Notes under the pieces: generated by a model
Databases searched by the model: none
Told to the model about the DNA's origin: nothing
Seen by the model: the letters and a program-made list of their open reading frames with translations, nothing else
NCBI GenBank assembly: GCA_940671915.1
Contig: CALNVZ010003434.1
Location: 4,581,799-4,645,798 of the forward strand
DNA length: 64,000 bases
From: Paracentrotus lividus
Lineage: Eukaryota; Echinodermata; Echinoidea; Camarodonta; Echinidae
Direction: 5' to 3'
Position numbers and translations under genes: made by a program
Shown here: positions 1 through 11,699 of the stretch, in pieces
How positions within the stretch are numbered: the stretch's first letter is position 1
Layout of the letters: each line of letters opens with the position of its first letter

Positions 1-581
1 GATAATGGACGCGCCTTGTTTAATTACGATTTAATGCCTCACATTGGTATACGTTAACTTTACATTTTACATAGAGTAGAATTGATATGACAGAAACATA
101 TCCTAACTCCAAGATGTGCATTTGAAATGGGGGTTAAAGCACGAATGGAATCGCGAAAAATCATTTAATGTACTGACCTGAAATTAATTTTTGGGCATTA
201 AAATAATCGGGCATTTTATGAACTTACATACTGAATTGACTTTGGTATAAACATACATTGTACATGTTAAGGGATAATTGCTGTGGGTAAAAGCTTGGAA
301 ATAAAGCATCACAACTTGATACTAAAAGATTGGGTTTGAAACCTCAAAGCACCACCACTAGTACGCTAGTACAGATAGGATCAATAAATACATTCCTCAT
401 ATAGTCAACATTTTAAAACATGTAAGCCAAACAATGAAAAAGAAAGTGATACTACTTTTATCATTATAAAAATTAATGATTATAATGGTTCTGATTATGA
501 AGATTACTTTTATTTTAGAAATATCCGAAATATTCCAAAATAAAATGCATTTATTATTATGTTCATTACAAACCTGCTTAC

Positions 582-624
582 CTTTCTATCGTCCTTGCAG
601 TAGCTTAAGTGTTCACATCCACTC
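582..624 (-). CDS. NLR gene A, small LRR-linking exon (43 nt)
   Basis: This short coding exon lies downstream of gene A's LRR exon. It sits between a TAG acceptor and a GTAAG donor and enters in phase 2, leaving in phase 0. Read that way it encodes a short peptide starting SGC and ending DDRK. Its homologues in gene B (51803-51755 and 48359-48317) have the same borders, the same phases and a related SGC/GGR...NY...K pattern. The pattern probably closes one leucine-rich-repeat turn and joins one large LRR exon to the next. A 43-nt exon cannot be recognised alone; the three-fold recurrence next to LRR exons is the support. The next large exon would lie outside the window. Confidence 0.6.
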
Positions 625-1052
625 CTACACAGCAAATGTATGATTAAGTTAGTGATAATAAGAATTCATCTATTCATCCACGGGACTTATATTAGAAGCC
701 CATATTCTAAACTAAAGACATAGAATGTATGCGTTGTAAGTTCGTGCAAACCTATTCTACGATCCTTTTCTCTAATATGCATCAGTCAACATATCCAAAA
801 TAGCTTTGCACGAACTTTCGACTCATGCTTTGCTTCAGAATACGGGCCATTATGTTTACTTCTTATGTTGAAACATAAAAGATTAAAAAGGCGTATTCAA
901 CAATTCATTTGAATTGTTGGAATAATATGCAAAATATGTCAGATTAGCATCGTTAAACATAAATCATATTTTTACACCATGTTAAATCAACAAACTTGGC
1001 TTCCCTTTACACTGTAGGTTATGTGTACCAAAAAACTTTTCAATTTATATCA

Positions 1053-1368
1053 ACTACGACAATAAATGTAATTCAGGGTATTCTGAGTTGTCTTGGAGTG
1101 GGCGGTTACATCTTATCGAAAAGTCACACACCTCTTAATTGAAAAGTATCATCTGCAGCTAAAAGGGGGGATTTATTTGCCTGTTAAATGACATCCTGTC
1201 AAGTATCAAAAATATATTCTACGGCAATAAAGGTAATTCATGGTATTCTGTATTGTCGTGAAGGGGGAAGGTACATCATATCGAATAGTCCCATATAATT
1301 ATCTTCATTGAAAAGTATCATCTGCAGTTAAAACGGAGGATTTATTTGTCTGTTAAATGATATCCTGG
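1053..1368. repeat. two tandem ~155-bp units in gene A intron
   Basis: Two diverged direct copies (about 1053-1200 and 1210-1368) share ACGACAATAAATGTAATTC-type starts, a GAAAAGTATCATCTGCAG core and an ATTTATTTGYCTGTTAAATG end. They lie just downstream of the shortened LRR exon, so local rearrangement may have removed the rest of that exon. Confidence 0.6.
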
Positions 1369-1501
1369 CAGCCCAACCCGAGTACGAGGCCTTCGAGCGA
1401 CAGGTTGTGCTCCTTCCTATTCCTACGAAAACACAATTTCGGTAGGTAAAGTACTCTGCTGCAAAATACAACAACGAAATACTTAGTTTTTATTTCAATA
1501 C

Positions 1502-1851
1502 CTTTTCCTTTGTGATTGATGTGATTTGAGGCTGATACGTGAGATTTGCCTTCCCCCGCTCCTTTGAAGACCAGCACTGATGTGGGAGATATCTCTTTCT
1601 ACATCAAAGATAGTGATATCGATAACTTCCAAGCCAGGCAGCAATGAGAGCATACCTTCGTAGCTCTGTGACGTCACACCCTCGGCTGTTAGCTTTTTGA
1701 CGTATGGAAGCTCAGGAGTTGATGGAGAGAAACTGAGAGACGAGTCTGAGACGGTGAGAGACTGCAGTTTGATGAAGGATCCGAGACAAAACCATAGCCC
1801 ATTGGTCACGTCTGAAGTAATAGTTGATTCCGTGAAATTAACTTGTTGAAC
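1502..1851 (-). CDS. NLR gene A, LRR exon (shortened)
   Basis: This is a leucine-rich-repeat exon of the first NLR gene, encoding part of the presumed ligand-sensing C-terminal half. A CAG acceptor precedes 1851 and reading in phase 0 gives VQQVNF..., then the block LTVSDSSLSF, PELPYVKKLTAEGVTSQSYEG, and LLPGLEVIDITI. The same block occurs in gene B at 52.8, 49.4 and 38.6 kb. Similarity stops after about 110 codons, where the paralogues continue with a KETMRGLGLLI...EQTK segment. A possible donor (AAAAG/GTATTG) at 1502 would give a 350-nt exon ending in phase 2, which fits the small exon at 624. The exon may thus be truncated but still spliceable. That donor is weak, so transcript support is needed to settle the 3' end. 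Confidence 0.75.
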
Positions 1852-2306
1852 CTGGGGACGTTAAGAGAGAGAGAGAGAGAATATTGTTTTCTTTCAATAT
1901 TTAAGCTAATAAATTTGCTGTAGATGGGTCAATCTCTTAACGGAAATCAATTTAAATTGTATGTTTTTCAGGGTCCTATCACAGACCTTGAATGTAATGA
2001 TTGCTCACTTGGCAACTAATGGTTTGAGAAAAGCACCATCAGTGGAAACAAATAAGTTGCTATCGTAGTTCTAGACATTCGTACAATTTACATAATAGGA
2101 TAGACGCAACAGAAAAAAAAAAAAAAAATATATAGTTTCTATAGAATATAAATTTAGTTAGGACAGACTTTGTTAATCCTGATGTATTTTGCTGGAAATA
2201 CAAATGAACGACAATTCTTATTGTTCACACAAATTATGCAACTCTTTTACAGTGTAACACATGTGCAGTAAAAAGCGAGGAAACCTTATTTTAAAAACTT
2301 TCTTGC
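1852..2306. other. intron of gene A between NACHT and LRR exons
   Basis: The sequence holds a short GA run (about 1866-1880) and a poly(A) tract at about 2113-2128. No coding similarity to gene B is seen here beyond the exon borders. Confidence 0.5.
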
Positions 2307-3911
2307 CTGTCTTTTCAGCTCCTCTGGAAGGTCTCTTCATTCCACCGACGGTATAGACAGTCGGTGACTTGAGAACCATCTTCTGTGAAGTTACACATGT
2401 TTGAACCAAAGAAGACACGTGTCCTTCAGAACCAGGAGGGGTCTCTGATGAGCAGTCCAGGAGAATGCGATATCGCTCACTCTCGTCCAATGACTCATTG
2501 GATAGAACGGCCTCTAATATCTTAATACATAAGGCATCTCCAGTACCAGCTGTGAATCGGATGAGATGCTCATAGTCACCGATGTGAGCTTTTATCCTGC
2601 GCAGTAATTTGTCCAACTTAGACATATTCCATCGCATCCATGGCAACCAATACCCATTGATTTCGCTGACGATATGTTTTGCAGCAGAGTGTTCCTGAGC
2701 GAGTTTGTGATAGAATTCGATTAAAGTTGAAGTGGTCTCGTCGGATCGTGGAAGGTGTGTGGATGAAATACTTGACTTGGAAACTATTCCAAGCTCACAT
2801 GCGTCTGTAAGTATAGTGGGAATTTTATGGAAATCATCCGACGTGAACACTAACTTGTTAGCATCACTCATTAGACCATCTAAAGCAACTTTACCTATTT
2901 TGGAGATAATTATCCCCAATCGCTTAATAGTGAATTTTCTTTTCGACTTTGATCGGGCATTGGCATGTTGCATTAGAAATACATTCACGTTGTCCAAGAG
3001 CTCTGTCTGGGTTGCAACAGTGTTTAGGAATAGTCCCTCTGTCGTCCATAAATGGCAAACCATGAGACAAAATAGAGGCGTTATAATAAGTTCGTTGACC
3101 AGTGGTGTGCGGCCAAGGTATGTTTTGAGACCTTTTGCCATTGAGGCATCCGGGTACAAAGCAAAGAACCTATCAATATACTCTCTTGAACTCTCGATCG
3201 AGAATCCTTCGATTTCCATCTTGGTGTACACCTTTGGAAGGTCCCCTTCATTGAAGAAGTTCTCAAGATGAGGGCGTGTGGTAACCAGGACTCGACACTC
3301 TGGATATTCCTCCCAGCGCATGATACTGATCATGTTACTCCCTTCACTTTGCTTGGAAGAACTGATTCTTGCATATTCGTCAAGTCCATCGAATATGATG
3401 TGACATATGTCCTGATTGTTTCTTATGAAATCCTCGATAAGGTCAGGTGTAAGATCAGTTACATCACTTAGAAGCTGAGATTTGATTGCTTCACCGATGG
3501 ATATACGCTGGCCTGAATTTCGGAGTTTTAGAACAAAGAGAAGTGGTAGATGTTCTAATGCTGATCCTGGAACTTTGTGAGACCAATCGTAGGCCATTTT
3601 AGCGACAGCCGTCGTCTTTCCTCGCCCTGCCGCGGCCGATATGAGAATGCGAACTGGGAGCTTGCCGTTTACTTTCCTTGAAAATATTTCTGCCACAGAG
3701 CCATGGAGTATGTCTTTCTTCCTCGTATTTCTACCTCGTGCGTCCTTCTTTACAATAGTGACACGAGTATGCATGTCTTTGAAATCTGCATAGTCATTTT
3801 TATCCCATGGTTTCATTGGAATTTTGCACAAGTTGTTGAGGTATTTGTTCCCCAGCTTCTTTTGACATTGCAGAACATTCAATGAATCGGTTATCTTCTT
3901 GTTGTCTATAC
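2307..3911 (-). CDS. NLR gene A, NACHT ATPase exon
   Basis: This exon encodes the NACHT nucleotide-binding module of a cytoplasmic DEATH-NACHT-LRR receptor, the STAND ATPase that drives oligomerisation after sensing. A TTCCAG acceptor precedes 3911 and entry in phase 1 joins exactly to the death-domain exon. Visible motifs are Walker A SAAAGRGKTT (about 3639-3610), Walker B HIIFDGLDE (about 3399-3376), a VLVTTRPH sensor-like segment (about 3285-3260), then RTPLVNELIITPLFCLMVCHLW and a helical tail. The exon is about 530 codons, almost entirely open. The paralogue in gene B supports an end at the conserved LKRQ codons followed by GCAAGA, which would be a GC-AG intron. Relative to gene B there is one extra base near 2332-2335 (ATGAAGAGACCTTCC versus ATGCAGAACCTTCC). 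This shifts the frame for the last dozen codons and leaves the junction out of phase. It could be a real lesion or a sequence error. Confidence 0.9.
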
Positions 3912-4029
3912 CTGGAATGATATCAATATGAAAGACCAAAATATTATTACGTGTTTTGTTACCACTGCCATCGTAAAATTATACCCCATTCACAGTTGCC
4001 TCAAGCACAGCTACAGTTGTGTGACTATC

Positions 4030-4083
4030 CCGCGACTCTAGCGGTGTTGCTTCCAGTGGGAAGGCATTCCGCTAGAACACCGC
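4030..4083. repeat. stem-loop with GCGGTGTT/AACACCGC arms
   Basis: An inverted pair (GCGGTGTTGC ... AACACCGC) can fold immediately beside the A-rich tract that follows. It may be the end of a transposon or a replication-slippage product. No function is assigned. Confidence 0.4.
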
Positions 4084-4925
4084 AAAAAAAAAATAAATAA
4101 AATAAAATAAAATAAAATAAAACAAACAAAAAACAAGGAAATACATAAGAAATTTAAGAAGAAAGAATAAAAGAAGGAAATTCATAAGAAATGATATGAG
4201 AAAAAGGAAAGAAGGATAAAACAAATAAATACATAAGAAATTGATAGAAGACAAAAGAGATGAAGATAAAACAATGTAATAAATACGAAATTAATGGAAA
4301 AGAAAAGGAGAGAAGGGGAAAAGAAGGAAATACATAAGAAATGATATGAAAGAAAAAGAAAGAAGGAATAAAACAAAGAAATACATATGAAATTGATAGA
4401 AAAAGAAAGAAAGAAGGAATAAAACAAAGAAATACATAAGGAATTGATAGAAGACACAACAGAGGAAGATAAAACAAGGTATTAAATAAGAAATTTATGG
4501 AAAAGAAAAAGAAAGAAGATGAAAAGAGGGAAATTCATAAGAAATCAACAAAAAAACAAAAAAAGAAAAAAAGAAAGGAAGATAAAACAAAGAAATGCAT
4601 AGGAAATTGAGAAGAAAATGAAGGAAAGTGCAAACACAAAAATGTTAAAAGGAATGATAGAAAAGAAAGAAAGAAGGTTAGAATAAAGAAATACATAATA
4701 AATTGATAGAAGAGAACAGAAAGGAAGATAAAACTTTTATATTAAAAAAAATATAGAAAAAAGGATTAAAAAAAACCACATAAGAAATTGATAGAAGAGA
4801 ATAAAAAAGGGATAGTTAAAACAAGAAAATACATAAGAAATTGATAGAAAAATAAGGAAAGAAGGTGGAAACAAAGCAATTCTAAAATAGAAGATGGAAG
4901 TAGGATAAAACAAAGATGAAGGTTG
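4083..4925. repeat. A-rich degenerate minisatellite
   Basis: This is a long purine-rich tract in gene A's first coding intron, made of degenerate ~55-60-bp units of the type AATAAAACAAAGAAATACATAAGAAATTGATAGAA followed by GAAAGAAGGA. Similar units recur inside the small TIR element near 27660-27710, so the tract may have expanded from a mobile element. Open frames on the minus strand are artefacts of the T-rich complement. Confidence 0.75.
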
Positions 4926-5707
4926 TAAAAACAATGTAAATATTTTTTTCACAGAGGTCATAAAAATCACACGCTGCAGTATGAATAGGTACATGAAATC
5001 TACCCCGGGACTGTCCCGGCATAACTTGAATGCATTTATTGCCGTCTCACAACACCACGACATGCAGCACCGAGTTAATTTGAAAACCACTGTGAATGGG
5101 GTAGTATAGGTTTTCCCGGTCAATTTAATCGTTTTGTCAGTCAATTGCATATGAGAGGCATCCATTTTCGGGAAAAATGCTGATGCATCGAAATGCTGCC
5201 AGTCAAAATCGTATTCAATCATCAAAATTAACGATTGTTGTGATCGATTTCGTATTTGCCCGTTCTACTTCACATAATAAGCATATACATTCGGCAATAA
5301 CTATTCAAATTCGTCTCCATCCTTTCGACATTTCATTCCGTATACTTGAATTCGCACTAATTTGAATGCACAACTAAAGAAATTAAATGCATATATCCGA
5401 ATTTGAACTTTGCATCCCTTACTTTGTGTGCTTCAAAAAAAAAATTCAGCGCATGAACACGAAATTAATTAACTTAAGTCGGTCCGTCGGATCAAACTCA
5501 CGAATTTGAAAAGACATTAAATGAAAACGGATGATAAATGTAAGAATTAGGGAGGGAAAACCTACAGTATATATATCTACTTTTTTTAATAAAATGAGGT
5601 AGAATGGATAATTATATTCTCATCATTTCATTACACAAACTTTAATTTGACATTTTATTTATTGATTTTGTTTTGCAGTATAATGCAGTTATAATGTTTA
5701 CATGTTA

Positions 5708-6687
5708 GGGTACATGCAGGTAATATGGACCCCCTAAGCTCATTTACCTAATTTGCATAAAATTACGAAATGACACACAGTCTAACCTTTCTTTATATGA
5801 ATAAATAACTACTGCTCTAACTTTTATTGTGAAGAAAAACAATTATCACCAACCACCCTGTCTGCAATATTCAAATGTTGACGTCATTACCAAAGTGCCC
5901 ATATTACCTGCATGTGCAGGTAATATGGGCACATGTATTTAATGTATGTTTTAAAAACTACAATGACTCTACCATGTCTGGAATTGTTTAAAATGTTGAA
6001 AATCATTAACTTTAAGATATAATTTGAAATCATAGACCCTTCAGTAAATCCTATGACTATATATTTCATTGTTATTTATTTTGTATATTATTTTTTTTTT
6101 AAATATTATTTAAATATTATTTTCATTATACAAGTCAATATAGGCCTACAATAAGTTATTTATATTAATTTTATTATACTATTGAATATACCCAAAAAAT
6201 CGTAGCAAAGAGATTGATGCCTCATCCCAATACTAAGTACCAGAATCATTTCCGCCATTTTGGATGTCCCTTATTACCTGCACTAATGTTGCTGTGTCGG
6301 CAAGCATTCAATGCCACATTGCACCCCTTCACTAAAACAAATTGACCTGTACACGCTAGTATGATCAAAATGAAACTATAAGCTTACTAAATATACAAAC
6401 AATTGATGTTACCCCCTCAAACACTCTTTCACCATCACATTCTGTGAAATATCAATTTTTACATCAGGGTAAAAAAATGCCGTAAGTTTTATCTACCTTG
6501 TTGGTTTTCAGCTATTTTCTCAGAGAAATTTCGCATCAGATGCTCTCACGACAATACATTTCGTATACAGTTCATATGAACAACATTATGGTGCTCACAT
6601 CGGTCACCGGTCACGGTCGACGGTCACGACATGATTTGCTTCAGGTGGCCCATATTACCTGCTGGCCCATATTACCTGCATGTACCC
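5708..6687. mobile_element. 980-bp TA-flanked TIR element (nonautonomous)
   Basis: Its ends are inverted copies of GGGTACATGCAGGTAATATGG, flanked by TA on both sides, as expected for Tc1/mariner-type insertion. There is no transposase frame, so it is nonautonomous. The core CCATATTACCTGCA recurs inside the element in both orientations (an internal palindrome at about 5896-5932, a variant at about 6272, and doubled copies at about 6650-6685). A second copy that lacks the right end lies at 25835-26628. It sits in the intron between gene A's death-domain and NACHT exons. Confidence 0.85.
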
Positions 6688-7236
6688 TATATGTTTGTGA
6701 ACCACGGACAAGTGTTGGGAGAACCGATTAAATAAATATTTATTTTCTTTTGCTCAATGTAGGCCACATGTCCTTAAAAAAAAAAAAAAAAAAAAAGATA
6801 AATAAATTTCATTAAATCATAATTGATTTGACTAAAATCTGTAACGCCTAGATCTCTACCCACCGCTTAATGGTTTTTAACATTAACAATGCACTTGTTT
6901 GCATTGTCCATACCTTGACAATTGTCTTTATTTTCTTTCGGTGAAATACAGGTTAACCAAAGTTTTGGTAAAAGGGTGTATTAGAAATAATTTTCTTGTT
7001 GTTAAACTTGAATTACATTTAAGTATCTGTAAAAAAAAAAAAAAAAAAAAAAAATATGACCTAATCAATTTTTCACGGGGCCATTGTAGGTATAAATTCA
7101 AGTACATTATATTCAGATAATTATAAAACGTTTGATTTAGTGGAATTCAAACTCAAATTCTAATTTTTTATATCATTTTCCAGTCATATAATATTATAAT
7201 TTTTAAGTTATAATATTTTCAATTTTATTAAAGTAC

Positions 7237-7540
7237 CTCTAGAACTTCCTGTGTCTTTGAAATACTTCTGAGACAGCATGATAAGGTTGGCCTGTGTAAG
7301 AGCTTGATTTAGCTTTGATTGTTGATCGTCGAGGCTCACTGTTTGTCTCCAGTCAAATAACATGTCACGTGTTCCTTTGCACGTGACCCGTCCTTCTATC
7401 CTATTGGTTCCTATGTATCTATTGATTGCTGCTGGTTTGAATCCAAGTGTCCGTCCTAGAGCCTCCATATGCTCACCAGTCTCGATATCTTCAGCTAGGC
7501 TGACAAGAAGGTCATCGACTATGCCACCCGGTGCCGCCAT
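7237..7540 (-). CDS. NLR gene A, first coding exon: death domain
   Basis: This exon encodes the N-terminal six-helix death domain (about 100 residues), the homotypic adaptor-recruiting module of the NLR. Death-fold signatures visible are DDLLVSLAEDIE, LGRTLGFKPAAINRY, and GTRDMLFDWRQ, followed by a KLNQAL..ANLIMLSQKY helix. The start at 7540 (AAGAAATGGCGG) is preferred over an in-frame Met five codons upstream, because it aligns with the only start possible in gene B (60079) and gives exactly the same 304-nt coding length in both genes. The donor is AGAG/GTACTT, phase 1, matching the NACHT exon acceptor. Any 5' UTR exon is not identified. Confidence 0.88.
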
Positions 7541-7617
7541 TTCTTTAGGATGCAATTCAAATGGAAAACAAATAAGATGTTATGAGATATTTGCAATCTT
7601 AATCGTATGAATCATTA

Positions 7618-7823
7618 TTGGTAAATTGCTCAGGTTTAATAATAAGGCAATCCTCCGAGGACATAATATTGACCTTTATTCCATCCAAGCCAAATTTAAC
7701 TAATGATATGGGTAATGATTCATATTATTCACATTATTAGTTTATTTTGGCTTGGATGGAATAAAAGGTCAATATTATGTCCTCGGAGGATTGCCTTATT
7801 ATTAAACCTGAGCAATTTACCAA
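7618..7823. repeat. near-perfect hairpin upstream of gene A
   Basis: The arms (7618-7704 and 7736-7823, about 87 bp) are almost perfect inverted complements around a ~31-bp loop. The sequence includes AATAAAAGGTCAATATTATG and GTCCTCGGAGGATTGCC. The right arm and following bases resemble the single-copy sequence upstream of gene B's death-domain exon (about 60195-60300). The hairpin therefore looks like an inverted duplication of ancestral 5'-flanking DNA, not simply a mobile MITE. It lies about 80 bp upstream of the gene A start codon, so it lies in the promoter/5' UTR area. Confidence 0.85.
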
Positions 7824-7934
7824 GTACCAGAATTTATAATTTAAACTCGATAAAGAAAAGTGTTTTTGTATCATGTCAATAACAGGAATTTCAATTTAGG
7901 ATGCCAAAATCTGACAAGATTGAAGTAGAAGTGT

Positions 7935-8160
7935 CGTAGTCTAGTGGTCGTATCACTGTACTAGGGATGCGAAGGTCATGGGTTCTATACCCGGCACTGG
8001 CACTTATGACCTAAAAACAAAGTATTTAATTTGCTTACATTTGCTTTAAAGGAACAAAAGCCTAAGGAGATCATAAATTATATAGGAAAAAGCAGAATGA
8101 GAGAAACAATTAAAGAAAGTTTCATCAAAATCGGTTAAAAAATAAGCAAGTTATGCATGT
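7935..8160 (+). mobile_element. tRNA-like head of a SINE
   Basis: Positions 7935-8008 contain polymerase-III-type A-box (TAGTCTAGTGGTCG) and B-box (GGTTCTATACCC) sequences and a partly paired acceptor. The anticodon stem does not pair, so it is not a functional tRNA gene. The head closely matches the SINE head on the minus strand at 47898-47820. The following 150 bp (GAAAGTTTCATCAAAATCGG block) differs from that SINE's body. Confidence 0.65.
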
Positions 8161-8189
8161 TGTGTAAGTTTGTTTCATAGTTTTATTCT

Positions 8190-9180
8190 TTTATGGGGAT
8201 CTTCAATAGGCAACATTGTTTTCTTTTGTTTTGTTTTGTTTGTTTGTTTGTTTGTTTTAATTTTTATGAATCACCATTTATTGATCAATAATGGGAGTAC
8301 ATAAAACCCAGGTTACTTGTTCATTAAACAACGTACAGGGCGACATGAAATACAATAACAAATATAACGACATTTACAACGTAAATGAACAGCATGGAAT
8401 AAAAATTAAGCAAAAGCACAGAATAAAATGAATGTATTGTGAAAAGTATTAATCTAAATAATACTAATTTTATCTTAAAAAGAATGTTTTCCTAATAGTA
8501 TAATCTTAACATAAATGACATATCAATGATACTTCGTTTATCAACATATATGACAAATCATTTATATTTAAAAGGCATGTCGAGGAATGTAGAGGCATGT
8601 AGAAAGAAGAATAGATTTTCATACCGTTACATCTTCAGTCTATCAAGTCCTGTGGAAACCGTTACTTTGAGAGAGAGAGAGAGAAACGAGAGGAGAGAGA
8701 GAGAGAGGGGGGGGGGGGGCAAGGAGGGGTGAGAGTAGAATAGAGTGGGTATAGAGGGAAATAAGAGAGGTGGAGAGGAAGATAGACAACTGATAGGAGA
8801 TTGGAGATTCGTTATAATCATGAGAATATAATTTTAGACACGTTCATGTGTTTCCAAAATTTTACTTGCTGGAGGCAAACACCATATGTCGTTTTTTATT
8901 ATTTATAAAGCTCGGTTCAAATATGGATTCAAGGAGTTCTGACTGGTTGGTTTTTCTGTGAGCCTCTCTTTTTAGAAAACTATATTTTTCGAATCAACAC
9001 ATTGTAAGGTACTATTGAATTGGGGGGGGGGGGGGGTCCGCACATGTACTCTCCTCAGTCTTTCAAATATACCCAGTGTGTTTGTGATTGTGGATGGTTT
9101 GTTTATCGTATCTATAATACTCTAACATACTTGGCGAGCAAAATAAATATAATAAAATAAGAAAAACCAATAGGAAACTG
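8190..9180. other. intergenic stretch, simple repeats only
   Basis: It holds a TTTG-rich tract (about 8220-8257), a GA/G tract (about 8671-8720) and a G-run (about 9022-9037). No gene-like frame is seen; the short frames over the GA tract are low complexity. Confidence 0.5.
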
Positions 9181-9199
9181 CATTACGATCATAACCCCA

Positions 9200-9990
9200 C
9201 CCTACACCTTATGACACCATGGGTGAAATTAAGCAAGGAGCAATTGTAACAAGCGCAAATGACGTGTTACAAGGCCATTTTTCCATTTTAATTTTCATTC
9301 TCTCTCCGACATCACGATATAAAGTAACAGATATAAAAAAGAAATTTCAGAGATGACTCCTATCCAGTGGTATTTTTTTGGTTAACAGGTCCATAATGCA
9401 TATCTCACAGCAATAAGAACATTTCATCATTTAAAACTCACAGGAATTTCAAAATGAAATTGAACTTTCAAAATCATGCTGTTCTGTGAGGTCACACACG
9501 TGACCCACTTCTTTTGACCTCTGACATTGAACTGCATATTGTAATATCAAAAAATATTTACAAATGATTAGCCATGAAAATATATTAGCATGATATAAAC
9601 ATTAAATCAGTATATTTTTAAATTGTTAGAGTTATAGCAATTAAAGTCAAGATTTTGCATAATTTCGGTCACACACGTGACCAAGAATGGTCCATATCCT
9701 TTTTTACTTCATTTCTTTAAATTTAATGAAAAATAATGGTGTTGAATTGATTGTTTTAAGATAATTAACCAAAGAAATTGATTTCATCAATGTCACACAA
9801 CGACACGTGACCTAAAAACACGAAAATTAACGCCCCCCGAAACCATAGTTCTATTATTATTACAATTTTTTCTCCAAGCTAGATATAATTGTACTTGCAT
9901 CTCACCAAATATGAAGCCATGATAGCTTTGAAATTGGTCCACACGTTACGTGACCAACTTATAACACCCTAATATTGTATTGAGTGTAGA
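9200..9990 (-). repeat. CACGTG-bearing dispersed repeat, copy 1 (inverted)
   Basis: This copy contains GGTCACACACGTGACC-type sites at about 9487 and 9669 and variants at about 9790 and 9935. Its reverse complement matches 42270-42690 (the CACAGAACGGCATGATTTGAAAG neighbourhood) and part of 14590-14720. No coding frame is apparent. Confidence 0.7.
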
Positions 9991-10999
9991 TGTAGTGTAA
10001 AAGAGTATTGACCCTTCGTCTTGATTAGGGTTGAGAAATTAAAAAAAAGTATATTTTATCTAATATGAAAGAAGCCCCGTCTATTAATACTTGGTTCATC
10101 TTGATTTAAAAAAGCGCAAGCTGATTTTTTCACCCATCAATTTATTTGAAATAATTAAGTGCTCAAAAAAAAATTAAATAATAATAGATCATAATTATGA
10201 GGGGGTTATAACACCTCAGGATCATATAGGAAAACAGAACAAAAGGACAAAACTGTTTATACAGTTATCAGAATGCATTGACTGTTCAACACTTTTAACA
10301 TGCCAATATAATGAATACAATCAATGAATAAACAATTTTGTGCCCATAAACAAAGCTTCCCCACAACCTCCCACCCCCCCCCAAAAAAGGGAAAAAACGT
10401 ATTGCACAATGTTTGTTTCCAAACGACTTTGTGTTCTATTATAAAACTTTTTTTGAGTTTCAGATCTCAATTTCTATATAAATGTTCTTTTTAGTTTCTT
10501 TTTCCTATTTCATCTTCCAGTCTCTCTCCCATTATATTATATTCATTCGTTATCTCTTTCTCCTCTCTTCCCCTTTTTCTATCTCTCTCTCTCTCTTTCT
10601 GTCTGTTTCTTGTTGCTGTTTTTTCATTCTCTTTTTACGCTCCTCTTCCTTTTTGTCTACCCAGTTCTCCTTATCTGTGTTTTTCTTCCGTTTCCCTTAT
10701 TCTTTCCCGTGGTCCAAGGCTTTTGGTTTATACCTATTCCTAGATACATCATAATAATTTTTTTTTTCTTAACCAAAATATGAAGGTTTGTTTCTTAAAT
10801 TACATAAATACCACTTGACGAAAATCTTTCTAAACATACTTCATGGCATGCTAGAGTATTGCTAATAATAGTTACATTTATGTATCACTTTATAAATGTA
10901 TCCTACTCGGTGTTTATAAGGGCTTTTTAATGTTAACTATTACCAGGCTTAGTGAGCGACTCTGAAAGGCGCTCGCAGCATAAAAGTATTATGATAATA

Positions 11000-11462
11000 C
11001 AGTCTGTGTCAAATAAATGGTACAGTTGGAAAACATTTTTTTATAGTGTGAAGGTTTAATATCAACGTGGTATTGTTTGTTATTTTCATAAAGCAGGAAT
11101 ATCACTCTTTCTTCTTCAATTTTTTCATCACATTTGGTGCAGTATTTTTTGAGATATGACTAATTTTCTACAATCAAGGAAATCCCATTTTTCGCACGCC
11201 GTCCCATGCCTTTGTGTACGATTTCGCATAATGACCGTCAATTCAGCGCTCCAGAACAATAGAAGTGCGTAATTTCGATTTGTTCCTTCGTCACAAAAAC
11301 TTAGCATAACTTTTGTTTTGCGAAAGCAAATTATACAGGACAAGCGCATCGGCAAGAAAATCTTTTGGCTTTAATTTGGTACCACAAACACACATTATAT
11401 GAAAAGATTTCACACCTAAAGGATTTTCCCCCGACTGTACCATTTTTTTTTGACACAGACTG
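11000..11462. mobile_element. 463-bp TA-flanked MITE
   Basis: The terminal inverted repeats begin CAGTCTGTGTCAAA and run about 30 bp to GGTACAGT[T/C]GG, with TA at both outer borders. This is the signature of a Tc1/mariner-type MITE. It has no transposase. Confidence 0.88.
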
Positions 11463-11699
11463 TATAACACCATATAATATAGCTATTCCCAATGAAAATA
11501 AAGATTAAGAGACCACAGTTATATTGAATTACATGTTGGTTATTTATCCCATAATCTCTTCTCCGACATAATGGGAAGATTTTATATCATTATTATTTTT
11601 TTATTTTATCGAGGAGGAAAGATCGATGCATTCAAAGATATTGATTAAAAAATGAAGGAATAGTAATAAACCATAAATAAAAAAAAAAACTTCCGAGAT

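Noticed and set aside
2732..3271. 179-codon plus-strand frame
   Set aside because: It lies entirely antisense to the NACHT exon of gene A and has no family similarity; the same shadow occurs in gene B (58321-58530).
4072..5225. Several Phe/Leu/Ser-rich minus-strand frames
   Set aside because: They arise from the T-rich complement of an A-rich minisatellite.
7935..8008. tRNA gene (plus strand), and its counterpart at 47820-47898 (minus)
   Set aside because: A- and B-box and partial acceptor pairing are present, but the anticodon stem does not pair; both are SINE heads.
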